Of a stretch of DNA of 64,000 nt, positions 52,557-60,799 are shown one piece after another. Every line of letters starts with the position of its first letter. Position 1 is the stretch's first letter. This DNA comes from an uncultured Gammaproteobacteria bacterium (GTDB lineage Bacteria; Pseudomonadota; Gammaproteobacteria; Nitrosococcales; Methylophagaceae), in the NCBI GenBank assembly GCA_905479985.1, contig CAJQOM010000003.1, positions 21,170 to 85,169 of the forward strand, given 5' to 3'. A program made the translations under genes and the position numbers. The notes beneath the pieces were generated by a model. It ran no database searches. It saw nothing but the letters and a program-made list of their open reading frames with translations, and was not told the DNA's origin.

Positions 52557-53591
52557 CTAAGGAATGGACGCTGCGCCTTGTCCTTGAATCATTGACCAGA
52601 GTGTTTTTATATTGTTTGTTCGATCACTGACATTACGATTAGCTGTCCACTTGACATGGCTTTTTAGATTAGCAGTGGGGGAAAGCTCGATGCCCCACAA
52701 GCCATCAAGTGTATTCGGTAGCATGGAGTAACGCATATCGATAATATGGTGTGGATTATTGGGATCTAAGGCAAGATGATTAGCTGAAAACCAACGAAAT
52801 CTTTCTATATCAAGCGCTTGTTGGCTAGCGATATCTAACCACGGTAAATCACGGCTAATATCTAGTTTGGGTGTCGAATCGCCTTTAAAAATGCTCGCGG
52901 TGTTAAATAGACGAATTGCGTCAACATAGTAGCGTCCTTGATATTCATAAATGCTTTTCCAAACAATCAGGTTGGCAAAACTGGGTTTCACATTGAGATT
53001 GATCGGTGTGTGGCCTCGACTTTCGGCTAAGTTTTGAGCGATCGCTTTAGTACGATGTTCTTGTACCAGCCCCAAACTTAAATAACTGATAGCGTAAACA
53101 GCGCCTAGGTAACCAAGCCACTGTGATCGTTTGGTCATGGCCAGTAAGACAATGGTGAGTAAGGGAAAGGTGAAAAGTGGATCGATAATGGACACGTTAT
53201 TCCAAGCGATGCGTTCGGTGCTAAAAGGCCAGAACAATTGGGTGCCGTAACTGGTGCAGGCATCTAACAAACCATGGGGTGCGTAACCGGCAGTGCTGTA
53301 TAGATACGTTTTACCGAATGTCAGTGTTTTATTGTTGAAAATAGTATGAATCAATAACCAAAATACAGTGGCACAAATTAAGCCACCAATTGGCATAAAG
53401 ATAATCGCATGGGTGAATTGGCGGTGGAATTCAAGGAAGAGTAAAGGATCTTCTGATGATCGAATGACGATGTCTAAATCGGCTGCCATCCCAGAGAAAA
53501 AGCCGAGTAGGCTAGCGGCGACCATTTCTTTTTTTGTCGCTAGGGTTTGTGAGGCAGACATGCCGACGACGCCTTGGCTTAATGGATCCAT
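52557..53591 (-). CDS. YdjM/DUF457-type membrane-bound metal-dependent hydrolase
   Basis: Inner-membrane protein of the membrane-bound metal-dependent hydrolase family (YdjM/YbcI type), 344 residues. The conserved His/Asp cluster is present: MDPLSQGVVGMSASQTL, FFSGMAADLDIVI, EFHRQFTHAIIFMPIGG, YAPHGLLDACTSYGTQLFWPF. At least five hydrophobic helices fill the first half; the second half is a soluble C-terminal extension of about 150 residues, longer than in YdjM. The reaction is not known for the family. Confidence 0.88.
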   Translation of the reverse strand: MDPLSQGVVGMSASQTLATKKEMVAASLLGFFSGMAADLDIVIRSSEDPLLFLEFHRQFTHAIIFMPIGGLICATVFWLLIHTIFNNKTLTFGKTYLYSTAGYAPHGLLDACTSYGTQLFWPFSTERIAWNNVSIIDPLFTFPLLTIVLLAMTKRSQWLGYLGAVYAISYLSLGLVQEHRTKAIAQNLAESRGHTPINLNVKPSFANLIVWKSIYEYQGRYYVDAIRLFNTASIFKGDSTPKLDISRDLPWLDIASQQALDIERFRWFSANHLALDPNNPHHIIDMRYSMLPNTLDGLWGIELSPTANLKSHVKWTANRNVSDRTNNIKTLWSMIQGQGAASIP

Positions 53592-53691
53592 GTGTCTTTA
53601 ATTTTTAGTCAGTTGAAGTTGCTTGGCATCATAGCATTAGGCACTAAAAAAAGAAGCCATTGTGATGGGACGCACAGCGAGGTCTTTAACC

Positions 53692-54066
53692 TTAGTTTTG
53701 TACGGGACACTTTTTTAGTGTTTGGTGTAATCCAATGAAACCAATCAGGATAGGCGTGAACAACCAGAGTGCTGCTGGTAGTGGAACTTCAGATAATGCA
53801 ACACGGGAATTCATTTCTACTATTGTGTTTGGATAATCGATCATGTTGGCACCATCAGGGGCAATGAATCTCCTATAAAAGGTGTCATCAACAGCTAAAG
53901 ATTCAAGACTATTAGAAGTCGACTCTCCAGTGCAGCACGCCTTACTCTGTGAAAATCCAAAAGTACCATCCGTTGTTATTTTTAAATCTGTCATTTGCCA
54001 TGTTGCAGCTGATAATGATGTGCTCAGGAATAGGCTGGTCATTAACAATAATGTATTTTTGGTCAT
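53692..54066 (-). CDS. Exported VPLPA-CTERM (PEP-CTERM-like) sorting-signal protein
   Basis: 124-residue exported protein. The ATG at 54066 follows GGGACGA; an ATG four codons earlier is also possible. Signal peptide MTKNTLLLMTSLFLSTSLS-A precedes a short passenger with CCTGES. The C-terminus VPLPAALWLFTPILIGFIG followed by HQTLKKC is a VPLPA-CTERM sorting signal: motif, hydrophobic helix, basic cluster. Such proteins are substrates of an exosortase and are usually linked to extracellular polysaccharide. No exosortase is in the window, so one is predicted elsewhere. Passenger role unknown. Confidence 0.82.
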   Translation of the reverse strand: MTKNTLLLMTSLFLSTSLSAATWQMTDLKITTDGTFGFSQSKACCTGESTSNSLESLAVDDTFYRRFIAPDGANMIDYPNTIVEMNSRVALSEVPLPAALWLFTPILIGFIGLHQTLKKCPVQN

Positions 54067-54297
54067 AATTCGTCCCATTTTTATTATTGATTAATGCAAC
54101 TCCGCCTCGAGTGGAAATTAAGCTGTTATCGGTTTTGTTGGCTGCCTTGGATACGTTAGGTGCAATAAGCTTAGGTGTGACTATAGGGATATTGAGCTGA
54201 ATAAAAGCTGAATGGCTGTCATTAACATTGGATTTTGTTTAATTATGGTGGTTGATCGGCGTAAACTATCTGCAACAGATATTTTGGAGATGATTAA

Positions 54298-55200
54298 ATG
54301 AATTTATTGACACGGCTATGTGCCACTTTCGTTTTGATGGCGGTGAGTCAGTTTACTTATAGTGCAGATCACCATGCGCCTAGCAAGACATTTAAGTCGA
54401 CACCATTGACGGACTCTGCTTTTTTATTGCGAGGAAAGGGCGGTAATATCCTGCTCGTGAAAGGCGAGCAAGGGATGGTGATGGTTGATGCTGATTATAA
54501 GGAAATGTCGGCGGCTTTAGAACTGGTCTTAGCTGAGCATGGCGGTGTTGAGCAAGTCAGTTATTTGATCAATACGCATTGGCATAATGATCATACGCAA
54601 GGTAATGATCTCGTTGGGCACCATGCCCAAATTGTGGCGCATGATAATGTCAGAACGCGGCTGCTGACGCGTCAAGAGGTTAAATTATTTGGCCTGGTAT
54701 CTGAACCCTATGCTTCTCATGCCTTACCTTCATTAACCTATAGTCAATCTTTATCACTGTTTATTAACGGCGAAACCTTTGAACTCGTCCATTTCCCCCA
54801 TGGTCATACTGACGGCGATTCAGTGGTGTTTCTTAAACACGCTAATATTGTCCATATGGGCGACCATTTCTTTTCCGGTTTCTTCCCCTTTGTTGATGTG
54901 CAAAATGGCGGTAATGTCGAACAAATGGCGAAAAATGTAGCGGCTGTATTAGACCGAATTGATGATGAAACAATAGTGATTCCAGGCCATGGTCCTTTGT
55001 CTGATAAGTCAGATCTTGAGGACTTTCATGAGATGTTGGTGGGTACAATAGATGAAGTCAAAGCCATGATGGCAGAAGGGATGACGCTCGAACAGATGCA
55101 AGCTGAAGGCTTGTCTTTAGATTGGGAAGAATGGGCGAATGGTTTCTTGTCTAGCGAGGCTTGGGTTAAAATTATTGCTAGCAGTTTACAAGCAGATTAA
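54298..55200 (+). CDS. Exported metallo-beta-lactamase-fold hydrolase
   Basis: MBL-superfamily protein of 300 residues with signal peptide MNLLTRLCATFVLMAVSQFTY through SA. Metal ligands follow the standard order: NTHWHNDHTQGND (H-x-H-x-D-H), LVHFPHGHTDGDSVVFLK, NIVHMGDHFFSGFFPF and VIPGHGPLSDK. Proteins of this subgroup include quorum-quenching lactonases, sulfatases and subclass B relatives; the substrate cannot be told. It is periplasmic. Convergent with a 61-residue lipoprotein gene that overlaps its last 4 bases. Confidence 0.88.
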   Translation: MNLLTRLCATFVLMAVSQFTYSADHHAPSKTFKSTPLTDSAFLLRGKGGNILLVKGEQGMVMVDADYKEMSAALELVLAEHGGVEQVSYLINTHWHNDHTQGNDLVGHHAQIVAHDNVRTRLLTRQEVKLFGLVSEPYASHALPSLTYSQSLSLFINGETFELVHFPHGHTDGDSVVFLKHANIVHMGDHFFSGFFPFVDVQNGGNVEQMAKNVAAVLDRIDDETIVIPGHGPLSDKSDLEDFHEMLVGTIDEVKAMMAEGMTLEQMQAEGLSLDWEEWANGFLSSEAWVKIIASSLQAD

Positions 55201-55382
55201 TCTTCGTCAGCGTCAGGGATGGCAGCGTCAATTACCGTCGTTGTCACTTTGGTCGCGACTTTAACTGTGCCGACGGTCACATCAACGGCTGTACTGACAA
55301 CGGCGTCAGCGACAGAAAGGACCGTGCAGCCAGTTGCGGTAACAAGACTACTTAGTAGCAAACCATAGGTTAATAATTTCAT
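55197..55382 (-). CDS. Very small lipoprotein
   Basis: 61-residue lipoprotein: MKLLTYGLLLSSLVTATGC has lipobox TATGC with Cys19. The mature 42 residues are a Val/Thr/Ala-rich segment with degenerate repeats (VDVTVGTVKVATKVTTTV) ending PDADED. Short lipoproteins of this GCTVLSVADAVVST form recur beside other genes in marine gammaproteobacteria. Function unknown. Overlaps the MBL-hydrolase gene by 4 bp, convergent. Confidence 0.7.
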   Translation of the reverse strand: MKLLTYGLLLSSLVTATGCTVLSVADAVVSTAVDVTVGTVKVATKVTTTVIDAAIPDADED

Positions 55383-55443
55383 AAATACTAAAGATCTCTA
55401 ATTTGTTTTAGTGATTTTACGTTCATTTCAAGAGGCGTGTTCG

Positions 55444-56082
55444 ATGGATGCAGCATTTTGGCACGAGAAGTGGCAAAACAAACAGATTGGTTTTCATCTT
55501 GATGACGTTAACCCATTATTGGTCACGCATTTTGATGCGTTAGGTCTACAGGCAGGACAAACTGTTTTTTTACCGCTCTGTGGTAAGACTTTGGATATTG
55601 CTTGGCTGTTGGGAAACGGTTTTCAAGTCAAGGGCGTCGAACTGCATGAGCCTGCCATTATTGAATTGTTTGACGCTTTGGGTGTTGTGCCTGATGTGAC
55701 GGGCTTAGGTGAGTTGAGGCGTTATTGTGCCGAGGGTTTGACTATTTATGTCGGCGACTTTTTCAAGCTAACAAGCGCTATTTTAGGTGAGGTTGATGCG
55801 GTGTATGATCGTGCTGCGATAGTGGCTTTGCCAGACACAATGCGTGGCGATTATACGAAACAAGTGATGGCTGTATCTCAAAAAGCAGACCAATTGTTGA
55901 TTAATTATGTCTATGATCAGGCGATAATGACTGGGCCGCCGTTCTCTGTTTCGAACGAAGAGTTAGTGCTTTCTTATAGTGAACATTATGCGATGACCTT
56001 ATTGTTTGAAAATGAGGTCGAAGGTGGGCTGAGAGGGCAGTGTCCTGCAACTGAGTTTGTCTGGTTGTTAAAGCGGAATTAA
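55444..56082 (+). CDS. tpm: Thiopurine S-methyltransferase
   Basis: SAM-dependent S-methyltransferase, 212 residues. In bacteria the family methylates selenium, tellurium and thiol compounds. The ATG at 55444 (AAGAGGC upstream) gives MDAAFWHEKWQNKQIGFHLD, the canonical start. The extension to 55411 is rejected. Conserved blocks are VFLPLCGKTLDIAWLLGNGF (SAM loop), VKGVELHEPAI, GDFFKLT and DAVYDRAAIVALPDTMRGDY. Normal length. Probably monocistronic; nhaA begins 47 bp downstream. Confidence 0.93.
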   Translation: MDAAFWHEKWQNKQIGFHLDDVNPLLVTHFDALGLQAGQTVFLPLCGKTLDIAWLLGNGFQVKGVELHEPAIIELFDALGVVPDVTGLGELRRYCAEGLTIYVGDFFKLTSAILGEVDAVYDRAAIVALPDTMRGDYTKQVMAVSQKADQLLINYVYDQAIMTGPPFSVSNEELVLSYSEHYAMTLLFENEVEGGLRGQCPATEFVWLLKRN

Positions 56083-56129
56083 ACGTGTGTCTTTCAGTCT
56101 TACCATCGGGTAATTAATTAGAGTACTTA

Positions 56130-57308
56130 ATGAATAATATTATTGACGAGTTTATACAAAAAGAATCATCAAGCGGCGTGTTACTGATCTTTGTCACCAT
56201 TTTGGCTTTGATTTTAAGTAATTCAGTTTTAGCCCCAGCGTATGAAGCGTTTTTACATATCCCTGTTGAAATTCGAGTGGGTGCTTTGCATTTAGATAAG
56301 TCGCTTTATCATTGGGTCAATGATGGTTTGATGGCGGTGTTTTTTCTATTAATTGGTTTGGAAGTTAAGCGTGAGTTGATAGAGGGACATTTATCGACAG
56401 TTAAACAAGCGGTGTTGCCGAGCGTGGCGGCAGTTGGCGGTATGGTCGTTCCGGCATTGGTTTATGTGGCTTTTAACAGCGCGAATGATAACCCTATTGC
56501 TATCACAGGTTGGGCGATTCCGACTGCGACGGATATTGCGTTTGCCTTAGGTATTTTGTCGATGTTGGGCAGTCGTGTTCCGGTGTCATTAAAACTGTTT
56601 TTGATGGCCTTAGCAATCATTGATGATTTGGGTGCGATTGTGATTATTGCGTTGTTTTATACATCTGATTTATCCACGTTATCGATTACTGTAGCCTTTG
56701 GATCTTTAGCTATATTGATTGCACTTAACTTGTTTGGTGTGACAAAAAAAGCAGCTTACTTTATTGTCGGTTGGGTTTTGTGGGTGAGTGTCTTGAAGTC
56801 GGGTGTCCATGCGACGCTGGCTGGTGTTGCCTTGGCGTTTACAATTCCACTGAACTCTCAGCGTGATGGTGTCCATGTCTCGTTACTAAAAGAATTAGAA
56901 CATGACTTACATTATTGGGTGGCCTTTTTCATTTTACCGTTATTTGCGTTTGTGAATGCCGGTGTCAATGTGACTGAGATTTCGATGGAACAGATGGCTG
57001 GGCCAGTTCCAATGGGGATTATGTTTGGTCTTTTTGTTGGTAAACAACTTGGTGTGTTCGGTTTTAGTTGGATTGCAATTAAATTGAAGTTGGCCTCATT
57101 ACCGGAAGGTAGTAATTGGTTACAATTATATGGTGTGTCAGTATTAACCGGGATTGGCTTTACGATGAGCTTGTTTATTGCGTCATTGGCTTTTGTTGAT
57201 GATCAGCTATTCCAATATACTGATAAGTTAGCGATTTTAATTGGCTCTTTCGCTTCAGGTATTCTCGGGTATCTGTTGTTACGCGCCGGTAAAAAAACAA
57301 CTGTTTAA
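56130..57308 (+). CDS. nhaA: Na+/H+ antiporter NhaA
   Basis: Electrogenic antiporter exchanging 2 H+ for 1 Na+, for salt and alkali tolerance, in the inner membrane. It has 392 residues with 12 hydrophobic segments. Key positions are DGLMAVFFLLIGLEVKRELIEG and the paired aspartates of the ion site in LMALAIIDDLGAIVIIALFY, together with ATDIAFALGILSMLGSRVP. It is adjacent to ppk2, whose start is 4 bp after its stop, so the two are co-transcribed. Consistent with a marine or brackish habitat. Confidence 0.97.
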   Translation: MNNIIDEFIQKESSSGVLLIFVTILALILSNSVLAPAYEAFLHIPVEIRVGALHLDKSLYHWVNDGLMAVFFLLIGLEVKRELIEGHLSTVKQAVLPSVAAVGGMVVPALVYVAFNSANDNPIAITGWAIPTATDIAFALGILSMLGSRVPVSLKLFLMALAIIDDLGAIVIIALFYTSDLSTLSITVAFGSLAILIALNLFGVTKKAAYFIVGWVLWVSVLKSGVHATLAGVALAFTIPLNSQRDGVHVSLLKELEHDLHYWVAFFILPLFAFVNAGVNVTEISMEQMAGPVPMGIMFGLFVGKQLGVFGFSWIAIKLKLASLPEGSNWLQLYGVSVLTGIGFTMSLFIASLAFVDDQLFQYTDKLAILIGSFASGILGYLLLRAGKKTTV

Positions 57309-57312
57309 GCTT

Positions 57313-58245
57313 ATGAATGATTTTTTAAAAAATTACGATGATTTAATTAGGAGTCCGTCGAACATGCAGTCTTTTGTGGAAAGTCCATACCTTGTGCCAT
57401 CTGATGGTTATTTTAATATTGATCAGACCAGTACAGCACCGGATGAACAAGATGATGTCCCGAGTAAAAAAGAGTGCAAGAAGCGTTTGAAAAAGGTCGT
57501 CGAAAAAATCGACGCTATACAACAAATGATGTATGCACATGACCATCACTCTGTTCTGTTGGTTTTTCAGGCAATGGATGCGGCTGGCAAAGACAGTACG
57601 ATTCGTGCGGTGACGAAAGGTTTAAACCCGGCAGGCTGTCAGGTTCATTCTTTTAAAAAACCGAGTAGTGGTGAATTAGATCATGACTTTTTATGGCGGA
57701 CGACCAAAGCCTTACCAGAACGCGGGCGTATTGGTATTTTCAACCGGAGCCATTACGAGGAAGTGCTGATTGCCCGAGTGCATCCTAATATTTTAGTGTC
57801 ACAGCGCTTACCTAAAGTAAATATAGAGACTGTTTGGCAGGAACGTTATGAATCCATCAATGATATGGAACAACATTTAGCAAAAAATGGCACGGTGGTG
57901 ATTAAGTTTTGGTTAAACGTGTCAAAAGAAGAACAAAAAAATCGTTTCATGTCTCGCCTAGATGAAGCGGAAAAGCACTGGAAATTTTCAGAGGCAGACA
58001 TTGATCAGCGTCAGCATTGGGATCAGTATATGCACGCTTATGATATTGCTTTAAGAGAGACCTCAAAGCCTTGGGCACCGTGGTATGCCATTCCGGCTGA
58101 TAACAAGCCATTTATGCGCTTGAAAGTGGCTGAAATCATTCTTAAGACGATGCAGGACTTGGATCTCCATTACCCTATCGTGACTGAAGAAGAAAAATCA
58201 CAGTTTGATGGCTACCGTGAGCGATTAAATAGTGAAGATAGTTAA
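57313..58245 (+). CDS. ppk2: Polyphosphate kinase 2 family protein
   Basis: PPK2 enzyme that transfers phosphate from polyphosphate to nucleotides (AMP or ADP). It has 310 residues from the ATG at 57313; the longer frame from 57241 overlaps nhaA and is rejected. The P-loop is LLVFQAMDAAGKDSTIRAV (G-K-D-S/T), preceding FKKPSSGELDHDFLWRTTKALP, RGRIGIFNRSHYEEVLIARV (lid and DRSHYE-type motif, here NRSHYE) and KFWLNVSKEEQKNRFMSR. It is the single-domain form of the polyphosphate:nucleotide phosphotransferase subgroup. Coupling with nhaA suggests a link of energy reserve to ion stress, as inference. Confidence 0.93.
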   Translation: MNDFLKNYDDLIRSPSNMQSFVESPYLVPSDGYFNIDQTSTAPDEQDDVPSKKECKKRLKKVVEKIDAIQQMMYAHDHHSVLLVFQAMDAAGKDSTIRAVTKGLNPAGCQVHSFKKPSSGELDHDFLWRTTKALPERGRIGIFNRSHYEEVLIARVHPNILVSQRLPKVNIETVWQERYESINDMEQHLAKNGTVVIKFWLNVSKEEQKNRFMSRLDEAEKHWKFSEADIDQRQHWDQYMHAYDIALRETSKPWAPWYAIPADNKPFMRLKVAEIILKTMQDLDLHYPIVTEEEKSQFDGYRERLNSEDS

Positions 58246-58295
58246 AGACTAAACGGCAGCCATATAGGCTGGGTCACTTAAGTGTTTTTTAATAG

Positions 58296-58328
58296 GCATG
58301 GCAATGGATTTCATTGTCATGCTTTTTT
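58296..58328 (+). terminator. Rho-independent terminator after ppk2
   Basis: GCATGGCAATG-(5)-CATTGTCATGC followed by TTTTTT, 50 bp after the ppk2 stop. Confidence 0.85.
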
Positions 58329-58471
58329 ATGTGTTTTATTTAATCTATACTGAATGGTTCAAAATAAAATTGTTAATAAAGCAATTTGTTTTGTTAAGCA
58401 GCTGCTAGTGCAATGTTGTGTTAGCTAGCAAGTGAGATAAAAATCAAACTCTAATCTTTAGGAGAAGCGTA

Positions 58472-58867
58472 ATGACGATGGAATTAATGTATTTAACATG
58501 GGTAGCTTTATTGACGGCAGTGATGTGGATGCCATATGCGTTAAACCGTATTGTGGTCGGTGGTTTAATGAACGTGGTCGGTTATCCAATTGACCCGATA
58601 ACGCTGTCAGGTTGGGCTGATCGTATGAAACGCGCGCATAGTAATGCCGTCGAAAACTTAGTGGTATTTGCAGCACTTGTTTTTGTCGTTCATCTAAGTG
58701 GAACAAGCACTGAAATGACAGCAATGGCCTGTATGGTCTATTTCTGGGCACGTGTTGGCCATTTTGTTGTCTATACGTTAGCGATCCCTTTGGTTCGCAC
58801 ATTAACTTTTGCAGCTGGTTTCGCTTGCCAAGTCGTTTTAGGCTTAACAGCATTAGGCATGATGTAA
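58472..58867 (+). CDS. MAPEG family membrane protein
   Basis: Small four-helix membrane protein of the MAPEG family (eicosanoid/glutathione metabolism-like), 131 residues. AGGAG precedes the ATG. Family features are ELMYLTWVALLTAVMWMPYA, the conserved R-x-x-x-N-x-x-E-N of GWADRMKRAHSNAVENLVVF and the aromatic YFWARVGHFVVYTLAIPLVR segment. Bacterial members may conjugate or reduce thiols and lipids; the substrate is not known. Flanked by terminators on both sides, so monocistronic. Confidence 0.9.
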   Translation: MTMELMYLTWVALLTAVMWMPYALNRIVVGGLMNVVGYPIDPITLSGWADRMKRAHSNAVENLVVFAALVFVVHLSGTSTEMTAMACMVYFWARVGHFVVYTLAIPLVRTLTFAAGFACQVVLGLTALGMM

Positions 58868-58885
58868 ATTTAAGTTGGATGGTTT

Positions 58886-58930
58886 AAAGTAAGTGTTGGT
58901 AAACCCTTTTTACTGACACTTACTTTTGTT
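58886..58930 (+). terminator. Terminator-like hairpin after the MAPEG gene
   Basis: AAAGTAAGTGT and ACACTTACTTT are perfect 11-bp arms separated by 19 bp, followed by TTGTTT. It lies 19 bp after the stop. Confidence 0.7.
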
Positions 58931-58997
58931 TATCGACTCACTCATTTTGAGTTAGCTGATCAATAAATATCAAAGCAATGACAATGAGGATCTTACG

Positions 58998-60002
58998 ATG
59001 ATAAAAGCTTATGCTGCGTTTGAACCGAGTGGCGACTTACGTTCTTTTGACTATGATCCGGGCCCTTTAAAGGGACAAGAAGTCGAGATTGATGTGCTCT
59101 ATACCGGGATTTGTCATAGTGATCTTAGTATGATCGACAATGAGTGGGGGATGACGCAATATCCGCTGGTGCCCGGCCACGAAGTTGTGGGCCGAATTGC
59201 GAAGGTGGGTGCTCATGTTACGCGTTTTAAAGTCGGTCAGGTTGTTGGTTTAGGCTGGCATTCAAGCTACTGTAATGATTGTCAGCATTGTGACAATAAT
59301 GACCAAAATCTCTGTGCCTCGGCACAGCCTACGGTGGTGGGTCATCATGGTGGTTTTGCTGATAAGGTGCGAGCTGATGCCAATAGTTTGGTGTCGATTC
59401 CCGATAGCATTGATTTAGCTTCTGCAGGGCCTTTGTTTTGTGCCGGTATCACGGTGTTTAATCCGTTAGTCCAGTTTGATATCAAACCAACCGATAAAGT
59501 GGCTGTGATTGGCATTGGCGGCTTAGGTCATTTAGCACTGCAGTTTTTAAATGCTTGGGGCTGTAATGTGACGGCATTTACATCCAGTGCCAGTAAGCAG
59601 AAAGAGGCCTTGTCTTTAGGCGCTCATCAAATATTAGATACCAAGGACGAAGCTGCTTTGGCAGCCGCAGCCGGACAGTTTGATTTTATTATCTCGACTG
59701 TGAACGTGAAATTAGATTGGAACTTGTATGTCAATACGTTGGCAGCACGTGGCCGATTGCATTTTGTCGGCGCGGTGCTCGAACCCCTCGATATTCAAGC
59801 ATTTGGCTTGTTAATGGGTCAGCGTTCTATTTCTGGGTCGGCGGTAGGTAGTCCTGCTGTGATGTCTGAAATGCTTGATTTTGTAGCACGACATGATATT
59901 AAGCCTGTTATTGAAACCTTTGCCTTTGATGATGTGAATGCGGCAATAGAACGTGTTCGTTCAGGCCAAACACATTACCGTGTTGTGCTGTCGAGAGACT
60001 AA
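58998..60002 (+). CDS. Zinc-dependent NAD(P) alcohol dehydrogenase (cinnamyl-alcohol/YahK type)
   Basis: Medium-chain zinc alcohol/aldehyde dehydrogenase, 334 residues. Catalytic zinc ligands are Cys in YTGICHSDLSMI and His/Glu in PLVPGHEVVGRI, with the matching Cys in AGPLFCAGITVF. The structural zinc set is YCNDCQHCDNNDQNLC. The cofactor loop GIGGLGHLALQFLNAWG is followed by SSASKQKEALS, a serine-rich loop as in NADPH-preferring aldehyde reductases. The physiological aldehyde is unknown. It is followed immediately, with no gap, by the DUF4440-type lipoprotein gene. Confidence 0.93.
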   Translation: MIKAYAAFEPSGDLRSFDYDPGPLKGQEVEIDVLYTGICHSDLSMIDNEWGMTQYPLVPGHEVVGRIAKVGAHVTRFKVGQVVGLGWHSSYCNDCQHCDNNDQNLCASAQPTVVGHHGGFADKVRADANSLVSIPDSIDLASAGPLFCAGITVFNPLVQFDIKPTDKVAVIGIGGLGHLALQFLNAWGCNVTAFTSSASKQKEALSLGAHQILDTKDEAALAAAAGQFDFIISTVNVKLDWNLYVNTLAARGRLHFVGAVLEPLDIQAFGLLMGQRSISGSAVGSPAVMSEMLDFVARHDIKPVIETFAFDDVNAAIERVRSGQTHYRVVLSRD

Positions 60003-60461
60003 ATGCGAAAACGGCTTTTTGTCTTTGCGATGATCCTGTTAGGGGGTTGCTCGGCATCACAAGATCAACAGCGTGTTTATGATGAGATTGTGGCGGTAGA
60101 ACAGGCTTTTATGGCTGCATTTGAACATGGTGATGTGTCTGGCATTGCTAAGTTGTATTCTGAACAAGCACAACTGTTGCCATCAAACCGTGACTTTGTG
60201 TCGGGCCGTTCTGAGATCAAGTTGTTTTGGCAAGGCCTAATGCAGTTGGGCATTGCGACGGTTAAGTTGGAAACGATGGAAGTGAATGCCAGCCATGATA
60301 AGGCATTCGAAGTGGGTCGTTATACGATCCATACTGGAGAGGGCGCTATGATCGATTATGGTAAGTATGTCGTGGTCTGGCAACAACAAGATGGCCAGTG
60401 GTTTTTACATCGCCACATCTGGACGACCAGTATGATTAAAGCCCATGAGAGTCGTATTTAA
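60003..60461 (+). CDS. NTF2-fold (DUF4440/SgcJ-like) lipoprotein
   Basis: 152-residue lipoprotein: MRKRLFVFAMILLGGC has a GGC lipobox. The mature part is an NTF2-like fold (VEQAFMAAFEHGDVSGIAKL, then YSEQAQLLPSNRDFVSGRSEI and a W-rich last strand WQQQDGQWFLHRHIW). Members of this group bind small hydrophobic ligands or are enzymes with poorly known substrates. The ATG directly follows the stop of the alcohol dehydrogenase. Its own stop overlaps the DUF1289 start (ATGA-type overlap), so the three form one operon. Confidence 0.85.
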   Translation: MRKRLFVFAMILLGGCSASQDQQRVYDEIVAVEQAFMAAFEHGDVSGIAKLYSEQAQLLPSNRDFVSGRSEIKLFWQGLMQLGIATVKLETMEVNASHDKAFEVGRYTIHTGEGAMIDYGKYVVVWQQQDGQWFLHRHIWTTSMIKAHESRI

Positions 60462-60664
60462 TGACCATTCCTTCTCCTTGTATCAAAAACTGTTGTTTGG
60501 ACCAAGCTGATATTTGCATTGGTTGTGGTCGTGCTTTGACTGAAATAACACAGTGGACTGTCAGCAGTGACAGTGAAAAACAGCAGATTTTAACTGAGGC
60601 AGAACAACGGCGAAAACAGCGAGAAGCAGATTATCCTACTTATGCCGCCAAATATGACTTATAG
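60461..60664 (+). CDS. DUF1289 family Cys-cluster protein
   Basis: 67-residue protein with the DUF1289 signature PSPCIKNCCLDQADICIGCG and a basic Gln/Glu-rich helical tail. The Cys pattern C-x-x-x-C-C-x-x-x-x-x-x-C-x-x-C suggests metal or Fe-S binding. The family is widespread and of unknown role. It ends the alcohol-dehydrogenase operon. Confidence 0.88.
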   Translation: MTIPSPCIKNCCLDQADICIGCGRALTEITQWTVSSDSEKQQILTEAEQRRKQREADYPTYAAKYDL

Positions 60665-60799
60665 CCTTTTCCTGTATACTGTGTCGCCTTAAATTCATAA
60701 GTCAGTAAGTCGATTATTACTGCGTTTTCTTTTCAAAATATATTGCGTGACTCGACCTTGCTTTGAGCTATTGGTTGGGATCATAAGGAATCTAATTGT

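Noticed and set aside
58458..58853. 131-residue antisense frame opposite the MAPEG gene
   Set aside because: The plus-strand frame encodes a clear four-helix MAPEG protein with an AGGAG site, so the opposite frame is a shadow.
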